Below the pieces are notes generated by a model. That model worked only from the letters and a program-made list of their open reading frames with translations, searched no databases and was not told where the DNA came from. This document shows positions 18,752 through 27,491 of a DNA stretch of 50,965 bases, piece by piece. This DNA comes from Modestobacter lapidis (GTDB taxonomy: Bacteria > Actinomycetota > Actinomycetes > Mycobacteriales > Geodermatophilaceae). The position numbers and the translations under genes are program-made. The stretch spans positions 1-50,965 of the forward strand of contig JABAKE010000024.1 in the NCBI GenBank assembly GCA_019779905.1. Reading direction: 5' to 3'. Each line of letters opens with the position of its first letter. Position 1 is the stretch's first letter.

Positions 18752-19027
18752 GTGTTCGCCGTCACCCGATTCCGGGCCACGGAGGCCGACGTCCCCGGCC
18801 TGCTGGCCGACGCGACCACGTTGCTGGGCCTGCTGCGGCAGCGGCCCGGCTTCCGGGACGGGCAGCTGGGCCGGTCCACCGATGAGCCCGGTCTGCTCGC
18901 CCTCTGGACGGCGTGGGACGGCGTGGGCGCCTACCGGCGGGCGCTGTCGGCGAGCGAGGTCAAGATCGCCGGCGCCCCGGTCTGGCTGCACGCCGTCGAC
19001 GAGCCCGGCGCCTACCTCACCGACTGA
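18752..19027 (+). CDS. Antibiotic-biosynthesis-monooxygenase-like (ABM fold) protein
   Basis: A 91-residue ferredoxin-like alpha/beta barrel protein of the ABM type: FAVTRFRATEADV, then RPGFRDGQLGRSTDEPGLLALWTAWDGVGAYRRALS. Small heme-degrading or quinone-modifying monooxygenases share this fold, but so do many proteins with no known activity. GTG 18752 was chosen for the GGAGGAG site 5 nt upstream. It is divergent from smtB and may share zinc-dependent control through the intervening operator; that is inference. Confidence 0.75.
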   Translation: MFAVTRFRATEADVPGLLADATTLLGLLRQRPGFRDGQLGRSTDEPGLLALWTAWDGVGAYRRALSASEVKIAGAPVWLHAVDEPGAYLTD

Positions 19028-19105
19028 ACCGGGCATCAGCGGCCGGACGGCGGGGTACCCGGCGAGCCGAACGGCCCGAGAATGTCCGGCGCGAGGAGGC
19101 AAGCC

Positions 19106-19927
19106 ATGAGCACGAAGGTGGAGCGGTCGATCGAGGTCGACGTACCGGTACGGACCGCCTACGACCAGTGGACCCAGTTCGAGGACTTCCCGTACTTCAT
19201 GGGCGGCGTGCAGGAGGTCCGGCAGCACGGTGACCAGCGGCTGCACTGGGTGGCCGAGATCGGCGGCGTCCGCCGGGAGTGGGACGCCGCCGTCCTCGAG
19301 CAGGTGCCCGACCAGAAGATCGCCTGGGCGGCCACGAGCGGGGCGACCAATGCCGGCGCCGTGCGGTTCGAACCCATCGGGGCGGGCTCGACGCTCGTCC
19401 AGCTGACCCTCGAGTACGAGCCCGAAGGCGTGGTCGAGCAGGTGGGCGACAAGCTCGGCATCGTCGAACGGCAGGTGACCTCCGACCTGAAGCGCTTCAA
19501 GGCGCTGGTCGAGGACCAGGGCTACGCCAGCGGCGCCTGGCGGGGATCGGTGACGCCGGGCATGGCCGTCGGCACCCCCGGGGTCGAGGACGCCGGGACC
19601 TCCCGGGGCGACAGCGGCAAGGCGGGTGTGTCGGGGAAGGTGGTCGCGGCCGGTGCGGCGGCCGCGGTCGCCGGGGTCGCCGCCGCCGTGGCGTCGAAGA
19701 AGAGCGGCGAGCAGGAGGAGGAGGTCGTGGTGGAGACGGCCGTCGTCCCGCCGCCGACCGCGGTCACCGACACCGTGGTCGAGCCGGCGGCCCCGGTCGC
19801 CCCGGCGGCGGACCCGGTGACCGGGGCCGCCGCCGCCCCTGTGGCCGCCCCTGTGGCCGACCCTGCGGTCGATCCGGCCGACGACCCGCTCGACGACCCG
19901 GCCCTCGTCCGACGGCCCCCGGTCTGA
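19106..19927 (+). CDS. SRPBCC family protein (polyketide cyclase/dehydrase-like)
   Basis: A 273-residue protein. Residues 1-145 form a START-like hydrophobic-pocket domain ([31 protein letters not shown] ... [19 protein letters not shown]) of the cyclase/coenzyme Q-binding-like type. Residues ~170-205 are Ala/Val-rich and may form one membrane-inserting helix. The C-terminal ~70 residues are a Pro/Ala/Val low-complexity tail. ATG 19106 is preceded by GAGGAGG. The ligand is unknown. Confidence 0.85.
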   Translation: MSTKVERSIEVDVPVRTAYDQWTQFEDFPYFMGGVQEVRQHGDQRLHWVAEIGGVRREWDAAVLEQVPDQKIAWAATSGATNAGAVRFEPIGAGSTLVQLTLEYEPEGVVEQVGDKLGIVERQVTSDLKRFKALVEDQGYASGAWRGSVTPGMAVGTPGVEDAGTSRGDSGKAGVSGKVVAAGAAAAVAGVAAAVASKKSGEQEEEVVVETAVVPPPTAVTDTVVEPAAPVAPAADPVTGAAAAPVAAPVADPAVDPADDPLDDPALVRRPPV

Positions 19928-20019
19928 TTCCTGCCGCCGGTGGGAGCCCGTCCTCTCCCACCGGCGGATCGGGGGCCCGGTGCGCCCGGAGGCTCCTGAC
20001 GGGCGGCGACTAACGTCTC

Positions 20020-20078
20020 GAAGGACCTTCCTGCCCCCCGCCACTTGCAAGCTCGTGTCGGGCCCCTGCAGGAAGGCC
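20020..20078. repeat. 59-bp hairpin repeat, copy C
   Basis: GAAGGACCTTCCTG at the left pairs with CAGGAAGGCC at the right, and the centre reads CTTGCAAGCTCG. It matches copy A closely. It lies between the SRPBCC gene and glyS, 31 nt before the glyS GTG. At this place it could end the upstream transcript or form a structure in the glyS leader. Confidence 0.7.
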
Positions 20079-20108
20079 GCCGCCGACCGCCAGCCGGATG
20101 GAGCCCCC

Positions 20109-21524
20109 GTGCCCAGCGACGCCCCCCAGACCACCCGTACCGCCGACCCGGCCCGCCTGGAGAAGGTGGTCAACCTCTGCAAGCGCCGGGGGTTCGTCTT
20201 CCCGTCCGGGGAGATCTACGGCGGTACGCGCTCCGCCTGGGACTACGGCCCGCTGGGCGTGGAGCTGAAGGAGAACATCAAGAAGCAGTGGTGGCGCACG
20301 GTCGTGCAGAGCCGTGACGACGTCGTCGGCCTGGACTCCTCGGTCATCCTGCCCCGTCAGGTGTGGGTCGCCTCCGGTCACGTCGGGGTGTTCACCGACC
20401 CGCTGACCGAGTGCCAGAACTGCCACAAGCGGTTCCGGGCCGACCACCTGGAGGAGGAGTTCGAGGAGAAGAAGGGCCGGGCGCCGGAGAACGGCCTGGC
20501 GGACATCGTGTGCCCCCACTGCGGGGTGAAGGGGTCCTGGACCGAGCCCCGGGACTTCAACATGATGCTGAAGACCCACCTCGGCCCGGTCGAGGACGAG
20601 TCGGGGCTGCACTACCTGCGCCCGGAGACCGCCCAGGGCATCTTCGTCAGCTTCGCCAACGTGATGGGCGCGGCCCGGAAGAAGCCGCCGTTCGGCATCG
20701 GCCAGATCGGCAAGTCCTTCCGCAACGAGATCACCCCCGGCAACTTCATCTTCCGCACCCGCGAGTTCGAGCAGATGGAGATGGAGTTCTTCGTCCAGCC
20801 CGGCACGGACGAGGAGTGGCACCAGTACTGGATCGACGAGCGCACCCGCTGGTACACCGGCCTCGGCATCTCCCGGGACAACCTGCGGCACTACGAGCAC
20901 CCGAAGGAGAAGCTGAGCCACTACTCGAGCCGCACCGTCGACATCGAGTACCGCTTCGGCTTCACCGGGTCGGAGTGGGGTGAGCTCGAGGGCGTCGCCA
21001 ACCGCACCGACTTCGACCTGAAGACGCACAGCGAGCACTCGGGCACCGACCTGTCCTACTTCGACCAGGCCTCCGGTGACCGCTGGGTGCCCTACGTCAT
21101 CGAGCCGGCGGCCGGGCTGACCCGCTCGCTGATGGCCTTCCTGGTGGAGGCCTACACCGAGGACGAGGCGCCCAACGCCAAGGGTGGGGTCGACACCCGC
21201 ACGGTGCTCAAGCTGGACCCGCGGCTGGCGCCGGTGAAGGCCGCCGTCCTGCCGCTGTCGCGCAACGCCGACCTCTCGCCGAAGGCCCGGGACCTGGCCG
21301 CCACGCTGCGCCGGAACTGGAACGTCGACTTCGACGACGCGGGCGCGATCGGCCGCCGCTACCGCCGCCAGGACGAGATCGGCACGCCGTTCTGCCTCAC
21401 CGTCGACTTCGACACCCTCGACGACGACGCGGTGACCGTGCGGGAGCGGGACTCGATGAGCCAGGAGCGGATCGGGCTGGACGCCGTCCCCGGCTACCTG
21501 GCCGCCAAGCTGCCCGGTTGCTGA
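20109..21524 (+). CDS. glyS: Glycyl-tRNA synthetase, dimeric type
   Basis: A 471-residue class II synthetase of the alpha2 eukaryal/archaeal-like type used by actinobacteria. The N-terminus ([21 protein letters not shown]) starts motif 1. A zinc-ribbon-like insertion has CQNCHKRF and CPHCG. Motif 2 is [17 protein letters not shown] and motif 3 contains [17 protein letters not shown] 20109 is chosen because the frame upstream runs through repeat C and earlier intergenic DNA. Confidence 0.95.
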   Translation: MPSDAPQTTRTADPARLEKVVNLCKRRGFVFPSGEIYGGTRSAWDYGPLGVELKENIKKQWWRTVVQSRDDVVGLDSSVILPRQVWVASGHVGVFTDPLTECQNCHKRFRADHLEEEFEEKKGRAPENGLADIVCPHCGVKGSWTEPRDFNMMLKTHLGPVEDESGLHYLRPETAQGIFVSFANVMGAARKKPPFGIGQIGKSFRNEITPGNFIFRTREFEQMEMEFFVQPGTDEEWHQYWIDERTRWYTGLGISRDNLRHYEHPKEKLSHYSSRTVDIEYRFGFTGSEWGELEGVANRTDFDLKTHSEHSGTDLSYFDQASGDRWVPYVIEPAAGLTRSLMAFLVEAYTEDEAPNAKGGVDTRTVLKLDPRLAPVKAAVLPLSRNADLSPKARDLAATLRRNWNVDFDDAGAIGRRYRRQDEIGTPFCLTVDFDTLDDDAVTVRERDSMSQERIGLDAVPGYLAAKLPGC

Positions 21525-21560
21525 GGAGGGACGTGGTCGGGGGCACTCGGGTCGGCCACC

Positions 21561-21566
21561 TACCCT
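21561..21566 (+). promoter_or_regulatory. -10 element predicting a leaderless dusB transcript
   Basis: TACCCT lies exactly 7 nt before the GTG start of dusB, with no purine-rich ribosome site between. This is the same geometry as at the HIT and ArsR genes. Confidence 0.45.
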
Positions 21567-21573
21567 GGATGGC

Positions 21574-22734
21574 GTGACCACCCCCACCCTCGAGCGTGCG
21601 ACGACCCCGCGGGCGCTGCAGCTGGGGCGGCTCACGGTCGACCCAGCGGTGGTGCTGGCGCCGATGGCGGGCATCACCAACCCGGCGTTCCGCACGCTGT
21701 GCCGGGAGTTCGGGGCCGGCCTCTACGTCTGCGAGATGATCACCACCCGCGCGCTGGTGGAACGCAACGAGAAGACCCTGCAGATGGTGCGCGCCACGAC
21801 CGACGAGGCCGACGCCTTCAGCGTGCAGCTCTACGGCGTCGACCCGGCCACGGTGGCCCGCGCGGTGGGCATGCTCGTCGACGAGCGGGTCGCCGGCACC
21901 CGGCCGGCGCACATCGACCTCAACTTCGGCTGCCCGGTGCCCAAGGTGACCCGCAAGGGCGGCGGGTCGGCCCTGCCGTGGCGCCGCCGGCTGCTCGCCG
22001 ACATCGTGCGGGCCGCCGTCGGTGCGGCCGGCGACGTCCCGGTCACCGTCAAGACCCGGGTCGGGATCGACGCCGACCACGTCACCTACCTCGAGGCCGG
22101 CCGGATCGCCCAGGACGAGGGCGCCGCGGCGATCACGCTGCACGGGCGCACCGCCGACCAGCTGTACAGCGGCACCGCCGACTGGTCGCACATCGCCCGG
22201 CTGGTCGAGGAGGTCAACATCCCGGTGCTGGGCAACGGCGACCTCTGGGAGGCCGACGACGCCCTCCGGATGGTTGCCGAGACAGGGTGCGCCGGCGTCG
22301 TCGTCGGCCGGGGCTGTCTGGGCCGGCCCTGGCTGTTCGGTGACCTGGCGGCCGCCTTCGCCGGCTCGCCGTCCCGCGCGCTGCCCGGGCTGCGGGAGGT
22401 GGCCGCGGTCATGCACCGGCACGCGACCCTGCTGTCGGCCGACCAGGGCGAGCTGCACGGCTGCACCGACTTCCGCAAGCACGTCGCCTGGTACCTGAAG
22501 GGCTTCTCGGTGGGCTCGGACGTCCGCCGGGCGCTGGCGATGGTCAGCGGCCTAGACGAGCTCGCCGAGCTGCTCGACCGCATCCCCGACCAGCCGTACC
22601 CGCTGGCGGTGCTCGGTGCGCCGCGCGGCCGCACCAGCCCGCCCCGCCCGGTCGCGCTGCCCGAGGGCTGGCTCGACGACCGGGACGACCCACGACCGCC
22701 GAAGGGCGCCGAGCTGATGGTGAGTGGCGGATGA
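21574..22734 (+). CDS. dusB: tRNA-dihydrouridine synthase DusB
   Basis: A 386-residue FMN enzyme that reduces uridine in the tRNA D-loop. VVLAPMAGITNPAFRTLCREFG begins the TIM barrel. The catalytic cysteine is in LNFGCPVPKV, followed by KGGGSALPWRRRLLADIV. FMN-phosphate contacts are expected in NGDLWEADDA and GVVVGRGCLGRPWLF. The C-terminal helical tRNA-binding domain is complete. The stop overlaps the ATG of the next gene (ATGA). Confidence 0.95.
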   Translation: MTTPTLERATTPRALQLGRLTVDPAVVLAPMAGITNPAFRTLCREFGAGLYVCEMITTRALVERNEKTLQMVRATTDEADAFSVQLYGVDPATVARAVGMLVDERVAGTRPAHIDLNFGCPVPKVTRKGGGSALPWRRRLLADIVRAAVGAAGDVPVTVKTRVGIDADHVTYLEAGRIAQDEGAAAITLHGRTADQLYSGTADWSHIARLVEEVNIPVLGNGDLWEADDALRMVAETGCAGVVVGRGCLGRPWLFGDLAAAFAGSPSRALPGLREVAAVMHRHATLLSADQGELHGCTDFRKHVAWYLKGFSVGSDVRRALAMVSGLDELAELLDRIPDQPYPLAVLGAPRGRTSPPRPVALPEGWLDDRDDPRPPKGAELMVSGG

Positions 22735-23186
22735 GCACCGGCCCGTTCCTGTACGACGACGACCCTGCCCCGCTGCACACCGGGGAGCCCCGCCAGCGCA
22801 GAGGGCTGCTGGTGGCGCTGCTCGGGTCGACGGTGCTGATCGCCGTCCTGATGGTCGGCGGGATCCTGTTCTTCAAGGGGTCGGGGGAGGAGCAGTCCCG
22901 CGAGGTCGCCACCGTCTTCACCGCGGCGCTGTCGCAGGGCGACGTCGAGACGGCCTACGACCTGCTGTGCGACGACGAGCGGGCCCGGCTGCTGCCGGAG
23001 GAGCTGGCCGACGCGTACCTGCAGGAGGGCACCCCGGCGGTGGTCGGCGCTGCGGAGACCGAGCACGACGACGGCCCGGCCCAGCTGGTCGACGTCCGGT
23101 GGGGCGAGGGTGCCGGGGCGGTCACCACGGAGCTGCTCGTGGTGCCCGAGGGCGGCACCAAGGTCTGCGGCACGAGCGCCGGCTGA
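22731..23186 (+). CDS. Membrane-anchored hypothetical protein (DUF4878-like)
   Basis: A 151-residue protein: a ~25-residue cytoplasmic N-terminus, one transmembrane helix (LLVALLGSTVLIAVLMVGGILFF), then an extracytoplasmic domain of about 100 residues. The motif REVATVFTAALSQGDVETAYDLLCDDERARL is typical of NTF2-like lumazine-binding/DUF4878 domains found outside the membrane in actinobacteria. Two cysteines (C-DDE and KVCGTS) could form a disulfide. It is coupled to dusB by a 4-nt overlap. Confidence 0.75.
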   Translation: MSTGPFLYDDDPAPLHTGEPRQRRGLLVALLGSTVLIAVLMVGGILFFKGSGEEQSREVATVFTAALSQGDVETAYDLLCDDERARLLPEELADAYLQEGTPAVVGAAETEHDDGPAQLVDVRWGEGAGAVTTELLVVPEGGTKVCGTSAG

Positions 23187-23262
23187 GCACCTGCGCGGGG
23201 ACGGCGACGCACCGTCCCCAGGAGTCGGCGCCGGTGCCGTGGGTCCGTGGTACCCATGACCT

Positions 23263-23892
23263 GTGGTGGTGATCGGGGGACGACTGGTCGGCCGGCTCGT
23301 GGGTGCGGCGGTGACCGCCGTCGTGCTGCTGGTCGGCTCGACCGGGCTGGCCATCTGGTGGACGGCACGGCAGGACGCCCGGCCGTCGTCGGATGCGATC
23401 GTGGTGCTCGGCTCCGCCCAGTACAACGGTGTCCCGTCGTCGATCTTCGAGGCCCGGCTGGAGCACGCGCTGCGGCTGTACGAGGCCGGGGTCGCGCCGG
23501 TGGTGGTCACCGTGGGCGGCAAGGCCGCCGGTGACGCGTTCACCGAGGCGGAGGCCGGTCGCGACTACCTCGCGGCGGCGGGGGTGCCGGCCGACGCACT
23601 GCTGGCGGTGCCCGAGGGCGGCGACACGCTGGAGAGCATGCGGGCGGTCGCGGCGGCGTTCACCGAGCGGGGCTGGTCCACGGCCGTGCTGGTGACCGAC
23701 CCGTGGCACGCGATGCGGGCCGAGCGGATGGCCGAGGACGCCGGGATCGACGCGACCAGCTCGCCGACCCGGCAGGGTCCGGCCGTGCAGACCCGCGCCA
23801 CGCAGTTCCGTTACATCGTCCGGGAGACCGCGGCGTACCTGCTCTACCGGGCCACCGGCGAGAGCGTCGCCGGCGCCCCAGGGATCGGCTGA
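23263..23892 (+). CDS. YdcF family protein (DUF218)
   Basis: A 209-residue membrane-anchored protein. The N-terminal hydrophobic segment (LVGAAVTAVVLLVGSTGLAIWW) is followed by the DUF218 fold: SDAIVVLGSAQYNGVPSSIFEARLEHALRLYE, VVVTVGGK, then GDTLESMRAV and LVTDPWHAMRAERMAED. Relatives include SanA/ElyC-like envelope proteins. The exact reaction is not known. The GTG start has no clear ribosome site. Confidence 0.88.
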   Translation: MVVIGGRLVGRLVGAAVTAVVLLVGSTGLAIWWTARQDARPSSDAIVVLGSAQYNGVPSSIFEARLEHALRLYEAGVAPVVVTVGGKAAGDAFTEAEAGRDYLAAAGVPADALLAVPEGGDTLESMRAVAAAFTERGWSTAVLVTDPWHAMRAERMAEDAGIDATSSPTRQGPAVQTRATQFRYIVRETAAYLLYRATGESVAGAPGIG

Positions 23893-23901
23893 GGAGGAGG
23901 C

Positions 23902-24378
23902 GTGCTCGAGCTGGGCAGGTCCGGGGCGCACGGCACCGCGAAGGGGACGGTGCCGGTGCTCTCCGACGGCGTTGGGGTGGCCACGCTGCGCGCGTCGAGC
24001 TGGAAGGATGCCGCGACGGCCGAGGTCGGGTCGCGGTCGTGGATGTTCACCAAGCGCGGACGGGAGCTGACCGGCCGGTGGGCGGCCGAGCCGGAGGACG
24101 CCGTCCGGCTGCGCGCCCGGGAGGAGTCGTTCTGGAAGGGCGCGTGGTCGGTGGAGTTGGACGGCGTTCCGGTGGAGGTCGACACCGTGTCGAGGTGGAA
24201 GGGCACGCGCCGGTTCTCCGCCAGTGGACGCAAGCTCGCCGAGAGCGGCCGGACCCGCGGCTGGAACCCCAGGCCGACCCTCACCGCCGATCCCGCACTT
24301 CCGCTGGACTCCCAGGTCTTCCTGCTCTGGCTGGAGCTCGTGGCCATCCGGCGCAACGCTGCCGCGGCGGCGACCTGA
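23902..24378 (+). CDS. Conserved hypothetical protein upstream of dnaG
   Basis: A 158-residue protein without signal or membrane segments. It has several Trp-Lys motifs (SSWKDA, SFWKGAW, SRWKGTR) and a predicted all-beta character with a C-terminal helix (VFLLWLELVAIRRNAAAAA). It resembles small uncharacterised actinobacterial proteins with a tubby/LURP-like beta barrel layout, but I could not assign a family. The GTG start follows GAGGAGG. Its TGA overlaps the dnaG ATG by one base. Confidence 0.7.
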   Translation: MLELGRSGAHGTAKGTVPVLSDGVGVATLRASSWKDAATAEVGSRSWMFTKRGRELTGRWAAEPEDAVRLRAREESFWKGAWSVELDGVPVEVDTVSRWKGTRRFSASGRKLAESGRTRGWNPRPTLTADPALPLDSQVFLLWLELVAIRRNAAAAAT

Positions 24379-26267
24379 TGGCCGGGCGGGGGCGCATCCG
24401 GGCCGCGGACATCGCGCTGGTCCGGGAGCGGTCGAAGATCGACGACATCGTCGGCGAGCACCTGCAGCTCAAGCGCGCCGGCGGCGGCAGCCTCAAGGGG
24501 CTGTGCCCGTTCCACGACGAGAAGTCACCGTCGTTCCAGGTCACCCCGACGAGAAACCTGTTTCATTGTTTTGGCTGTGGGGAAGGCGGCGACGTCATCT
24601 CCTTCGTGCAGAAGATCGACCACCTGTCCTTCTCCGAGGCGGTCGAGCTGCTGGCCGGCCGGGCCGGGGTGCAGCTGCAGTACGAGGACGACGGTGGCCG
24701 CCCCACCGGCGGACCGGACCGCGCCGGCGTCGGGCAGCGCGCCCGGCTGGTCGCTGCCAACACCGCGGCCGCCGAGTTCTACGCCGCGCAGCTGATGACC
24801 CCCGAGGCGTCGCCGGCGCGGACGTTCCTGGCCGAGCGCGGCTTCGACAAGCAGGTCGCCATCGACTTCAGCTGCGGCTATGCCCCGGCCGGCTGGGATT
24901 CGCTGACCAAGCACCTGCTGGGGAAGGGCTTCACCCAGGCCGAGCTGGTCACCGGCGGCCTGGCCAAGGAGTCGTCCAGGGGCAGCCTGATCGAACGGTT
25001 CCACCGCCGGCTGCTGTGGCCGATCCGCGACATCACCGGCGACGTCATCGGCTTCGGCGCCCGCAAGCTGATGGATGACGACCCCGGCCCCAAGTACCTG
25101 AACACCCCGGAGACCCCGCTGTACAAGAAGAGCACGGTGCTCTACGGCGTCGAGCGGGCCAAGCGCGACATCGCCCGCAGGCACCAGGCCGTCGTCGTGG
25201 AGGGCTACACCGACGTGATGGCCTGCCACATCGCCGGTGTCACCACCGCGGTCGCCTCCTGCGGCACCGCGTTCGGCGCCGAGCACATCAACGTGCTCCG
25301 CCGGCTGCTGATGGACCAGGACGAGTTCCGCGGTGAGGTCGTCTACACCTTCGACGGCGACGCCGCGGGGCAGGCCGCGGCCATGAAGACCTTCGCCGAG
25401 GACCAGCGCTTCGTCGCACAGACGTTCGTCGCCGTCGAGCCCGACGGGCGTGACCCCTGCGAGCTGCGCCAGGCGCACGGGGATGCCGCCGTCCGCGACC
25501 TGGTCGCCCGGCGAACGCCGCTGATCGAGTTCGTGTTGCGGACGACGCTGGCCGGCTACGACCTGGACACCGTCGAGGGCCGGCTCGCCGCGCTGGACAA
25601 GACCGCGCCGCTGCTCGCCCAGGTTAAGGACCACGCCCTGCGGCCCGCCTACGCCCGGCGGCTGGCCGGAATGCTCGGCCTGCCCGACGAGGGCGAGGTC
25701 ATCGAGCGGGTCCGGCGGCTGGCGGGGGGTGACGGTGGCGGGGAGCGTCCGCGGCCGCGGCAGCGGGCCGCCCAACGGACGCCGGACGACGCCGCCCTCG
25801 AGGTCGAGCGGGAGGCGGTGAAGGCCGCGCTGCAGTGCCCGGAGATCGCCGGGCCGCAGTTCGATGCCGTCGACGCCCACGCCTACACGAGCCCGGACTA
25901 CGCGGCGGTGGCGGCGGCGATCGCCGCCGCGGGCGGAGCGGCAGGTGCCGCGGTGACCGGCCCCGCCTGGCTGGACGAGGTCTCGGCGCACTGCGCCCAG
26001 GACTCGGCGCGGGGCATGCTCACCGCGCTGGCGGTCGAGCCGCTGCGGTCGGTGGGGGAGAACGACGTCATCTACGTCAACGCGCTGATGGCCCGGCTGC
26101 AGGAGATGGCCACCGTGCGGGAGATCGCGGCGACCAAGGGCCGGCTGCAGCGGATGAACCCGGTGGAGCAGGCAGACGAGTACATGAAGCTGTTCAAGAA
26201 GCTGATGGACCTGGAGCAGTTGGCGATATCGCTGCGCAAGCGGGCCGCGGGCGGACTGACGCCGTGA
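24378..26267 (+). CDS. dnaG: DNA primase DnaG
   Basis: A 629-residue primase that makes RNA primers at the replication fork. The zinc-binding domain CPFHDEKSPSF...FHCFGCGEGGD lies at about residues 40-66. The RNA polymerase domain includes GFGARKLMDDDPGPKYLN. TOPRIM motifs are VVEGYTDVMA and TFDGDAAGQAA. The C-terminal ~180 residues form the helicase-binding domain. The TGA-ATG overlap with the upstream gene and GTGA overlap with the next gene suggest coupling. A short A/T-rich patch (gaaacctgtttcattgttttggctg, split around 24553-24577) at the zinc motif stands out from the local composition. Confidence 0.96.
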   Translation: MAGRGRIRAADIALVRERSKIDDIVGEHLQLKRAGGGSLKGLCPFHDEKSPSFQVTPTRNLFHCFGCGEGGDVISFVQKIDHLSFSEAVELLAGRAGVQLQYEDDGGRPTGGPDRAGVGQRARLVAANTAAAEFYAAQLMTPEASPARTFLAERGFDKQVAIDFSCGYAPAGWDSLTKHLLGKGFTQAELVTGGLAKESSRGSLIERFHRRLLWPIRDITGDVIGFGARKLMDDDPGPKYLNTPETPLYKKSTVLYGVERAKRDIARRHQAVVVEGYTDVMACHIAGVTTAVASCGTAFGAEHINVLRRLLMDQDEFRGEVVYTFDGDAAGQAAAMKTFAEDQRFVAQTFVAVEPDGRDPCELRQAHGDAAVRDLVARRTPLIEFVLRTTLAGYDLDTVEGRLAALDKTAPLLAQVKDHALRPAYARRLAGMLGLPDEGEVIERVRRLAGGDGGGERPRPRQRAAQRTPDDAALEVEREAVKAALQCPEIAGPQFDAVDAHAYTSPDYAAVAAAIAAAGGAAGAAVTGPAWLDEVSAHCAQDSARGMLTALAVEPLRSVGENDVIYVNALMARLQEMATVREIAATKGRLQRMNPVEQADEYMKLFKKLMDLEQLAISLRKRAAGGLTP

Positions 26268-26842
26268 CGCTCATCGAACGGGTGCGGGCCCGGTTCGCTC
26301 GGCCACCGGAGCCGGTCCGGGCCGTCGTCGCCGCGTCACCGGACGCCGACGAGCGGGTGCTCGCCTGGGGGGTGCTGGCCGACGGCGGCTGGCTGGTGGC
26401 CACCTCGCGCGGGCTGCGGAGCGTGCCGGCGGACCTGGACCTGCCGGCGGCGGGGAAGGTCGCCGTCCTGCCGTGGCACGAGGTCGGGACCGCCCGGTGG
26501 GCAGCGGCCCGGGACGGCGGGACGCTGACGGTGACCCCGCTGGCCGAGGTGGAGCCGGGGGTGCAGGCGCGGCTGGCCGCCCGGAAGTACGTGCTGCGCG
26601 AGGCGGGGGAGCTGCCGAGGACACTGCGCTCTCGGGTCGACCGCACGGTGGTGCACAGCCAGCGGCACCCGCTGCCCAACGGAAGCTCGGTGCTGCTGGT
26701 CGCCCGCCGGGTGCCCGGTCAGGCGGCGCGCGAGTGGACGGTCGTGTTCGACGACGACGCCGACCGCGACGACCCGGTTGCCCGGGAGACCGCCCGGGAG
26801 CGGCTGGCGGCCGCGCTGGCCGCCGACGACCCCAGCCGCTGA
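26264..26842 (+). CDS. Conserved hypothetical protein downstream of dnaG
   Basis: A 192-residue soluble protein that overlaps the dnaG stop by 4 nt (GTGA). Its beta-rich pattern (AWGVLADGGWLVATSRGLRSV; KVAVLPWHEVGTARW; LTVTPLAEVEPG) resembles small actinobacterial proteins commonly annotated as hypothetical behind dnaG. No catalytic motif is recognised. Coupling to dnaG suggests coexpression, not a proven replication role. Confidence 0.75.
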   Translation: MTLIERVRARFARPPEPVRAVVAASPDADERVLAWGVLADGGWLVATSRGLRSVPADLDLPAAGKVAVLPWHEVGTARWAAARDGGTLTVTPLAEVEPGVQARLAARKYVLREAGELPRTLRSRVDRTVVHSQRHPLPNGSSVLLVARRVPGQAAREWTVVFDDDADRDDPVARETARERLAAALAADDPSR

Positions 26843-26856
26843 CGGGCGTGCCACGC

Positions 26857-26871
26857 CTCGGCTGCGCCGAG
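26857..26871. terminator. Possible bidirectional terminator hairpin
   Basis: CTCGGC-TGC-GCCGAG is a perfect 6-bp stem with a 3-nt loop, extended by GGGCG (26844-26848) against CGCCC (26872-26876) as a weaker outer stem. It lies between convergent genes ending at 26842 and 26940. There is no T-tract. Confidence 0.4.
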
Positions 26872-26939
26872 CGCCCACCCGTTCCGCCCGAGCAGCCACG
26901 GAACGCGTCGCATGCCGTGGCGCTCGGGCGCTCGAGTGG

Positions 26940-27176
26940 TCAGCGGGGGCCGGGCTCCTGGCCGGGGCGGGGGCTCGGCTCCTGGCCGAGCCGGGACTTG
27001 GCCGAGTCGACGGCGGCGTCGGCGCGGGCCTGCACCATGCCGGCGACGCTCTGCAGGCGCGGGTCTTCCTTGGCCGAGTGGTAGGTGCGGCGGATCTGCT
27101 CGTAGCGCTCCCGGCCGGCGCGGGCGCCGAGCACGTAGCCGGCGCCGAATCCGGCGAGGAAGGACAGCTTGGCCAC
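26940..27176 (-). CDS. Small YtxH-like protein
   Basis: A 78-residue protein. The N-terminus MAKLSFLAGFGAGYVLGARAGRERYEQIR is the Gly-rich amphipathic or membrane-associated motif found in YtxH-type and similar actinobacterial small proteins. An alpha-helical middle and a Pro/Gly/Arg-rich tail with a repeated PGQEPGPR-type motif follow. It has a clear GGAGG site upstream. The function is unknown, probably envelope or stress related. Confidence 0.75.
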   Translation of the reverse strand: MAKLSFLAGFGAGYVLGARAGRERYEQIRRTYHSAKEDPRLQSVAGMVQARADAAVDSAKSRLGQEPSPRPGQEPGPR

Positions 27177-27310
27177 GGGGGGACCTCCAGGGTGTCGGGC
27201 GGAGTGGTCACGCTACCGGCGGAGCGGGGCGGCGACCCGCCGAGAGACCCCTGCCCGGACCCAGCGCCCGGTGGGGTAACCTCTCTGACGCGTGCGGGTC
27301 ACCCCGCCGT

Positions 27311-27383
27311 TCCCCCGTAGCTCAATTGGCAGAGCATGCGACTGTTAATCGCAGGGTTAGTGGTTCGAGTCCACTCGGGGGAG
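27311..27383 (+). tRNA. tRNA-Asn (anticodon GTT)
   Basis: A 73-nt cloverleaf: acceptor TCCCCCG pairs with CGGGGGA, discriminator G, D-loop AGCTCAATTGGCAGAGC, anticodon stem-loop with ACTGTTAATC (GTT), and T-arm GTGGTTCGAGTCCAC. CCA is not encoded. The 3' 37 nt are part of the attachment core duplicated at 44128, so the island restored a full tRNA on integration. Confidence 0.97.
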
Positions 27384-27385
27384 CT
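27347..27385 (+). repeat. attL core of the tRNA-Asn island (39-bp direct repeat)
   Basis: The 39 bp from the 3' side of the anticodon to 2 nt past the tRNA end are repeated exactly at 44128-44166. Exact identity over this length, tRNA overlap and an integrase 107 nt away define it as an attachment site. Confidence 0.93.
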
Positions 27386-27389
27386 TCAT

Positions 27390-27427
27390 CAAGGCCCTGA
27401 CCAGCAAATTTGCCGGTCAGCGCCTTG
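27390..27427. repeat. 38-bp palindrome next to attL
   Basis: CAAGGC-C-CTGACC-A-GCAAA faces TTTGC-C-GGTCAG-C-GCCTTG; 17 of 19 pairs match. It starts 5 nt after the attL core and ends 64 nt before the integrase start. It may bind integrase or excisionase, or end tRNA transcription. No T-tract follows. Confidence 0.7.
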
Positions 27428-27491
27428 CTTCTGGCGTCATTCCTGTCGGTCGGGCATCCTTTAGGCATCCAAAACGGATGAGGAGGATGCC

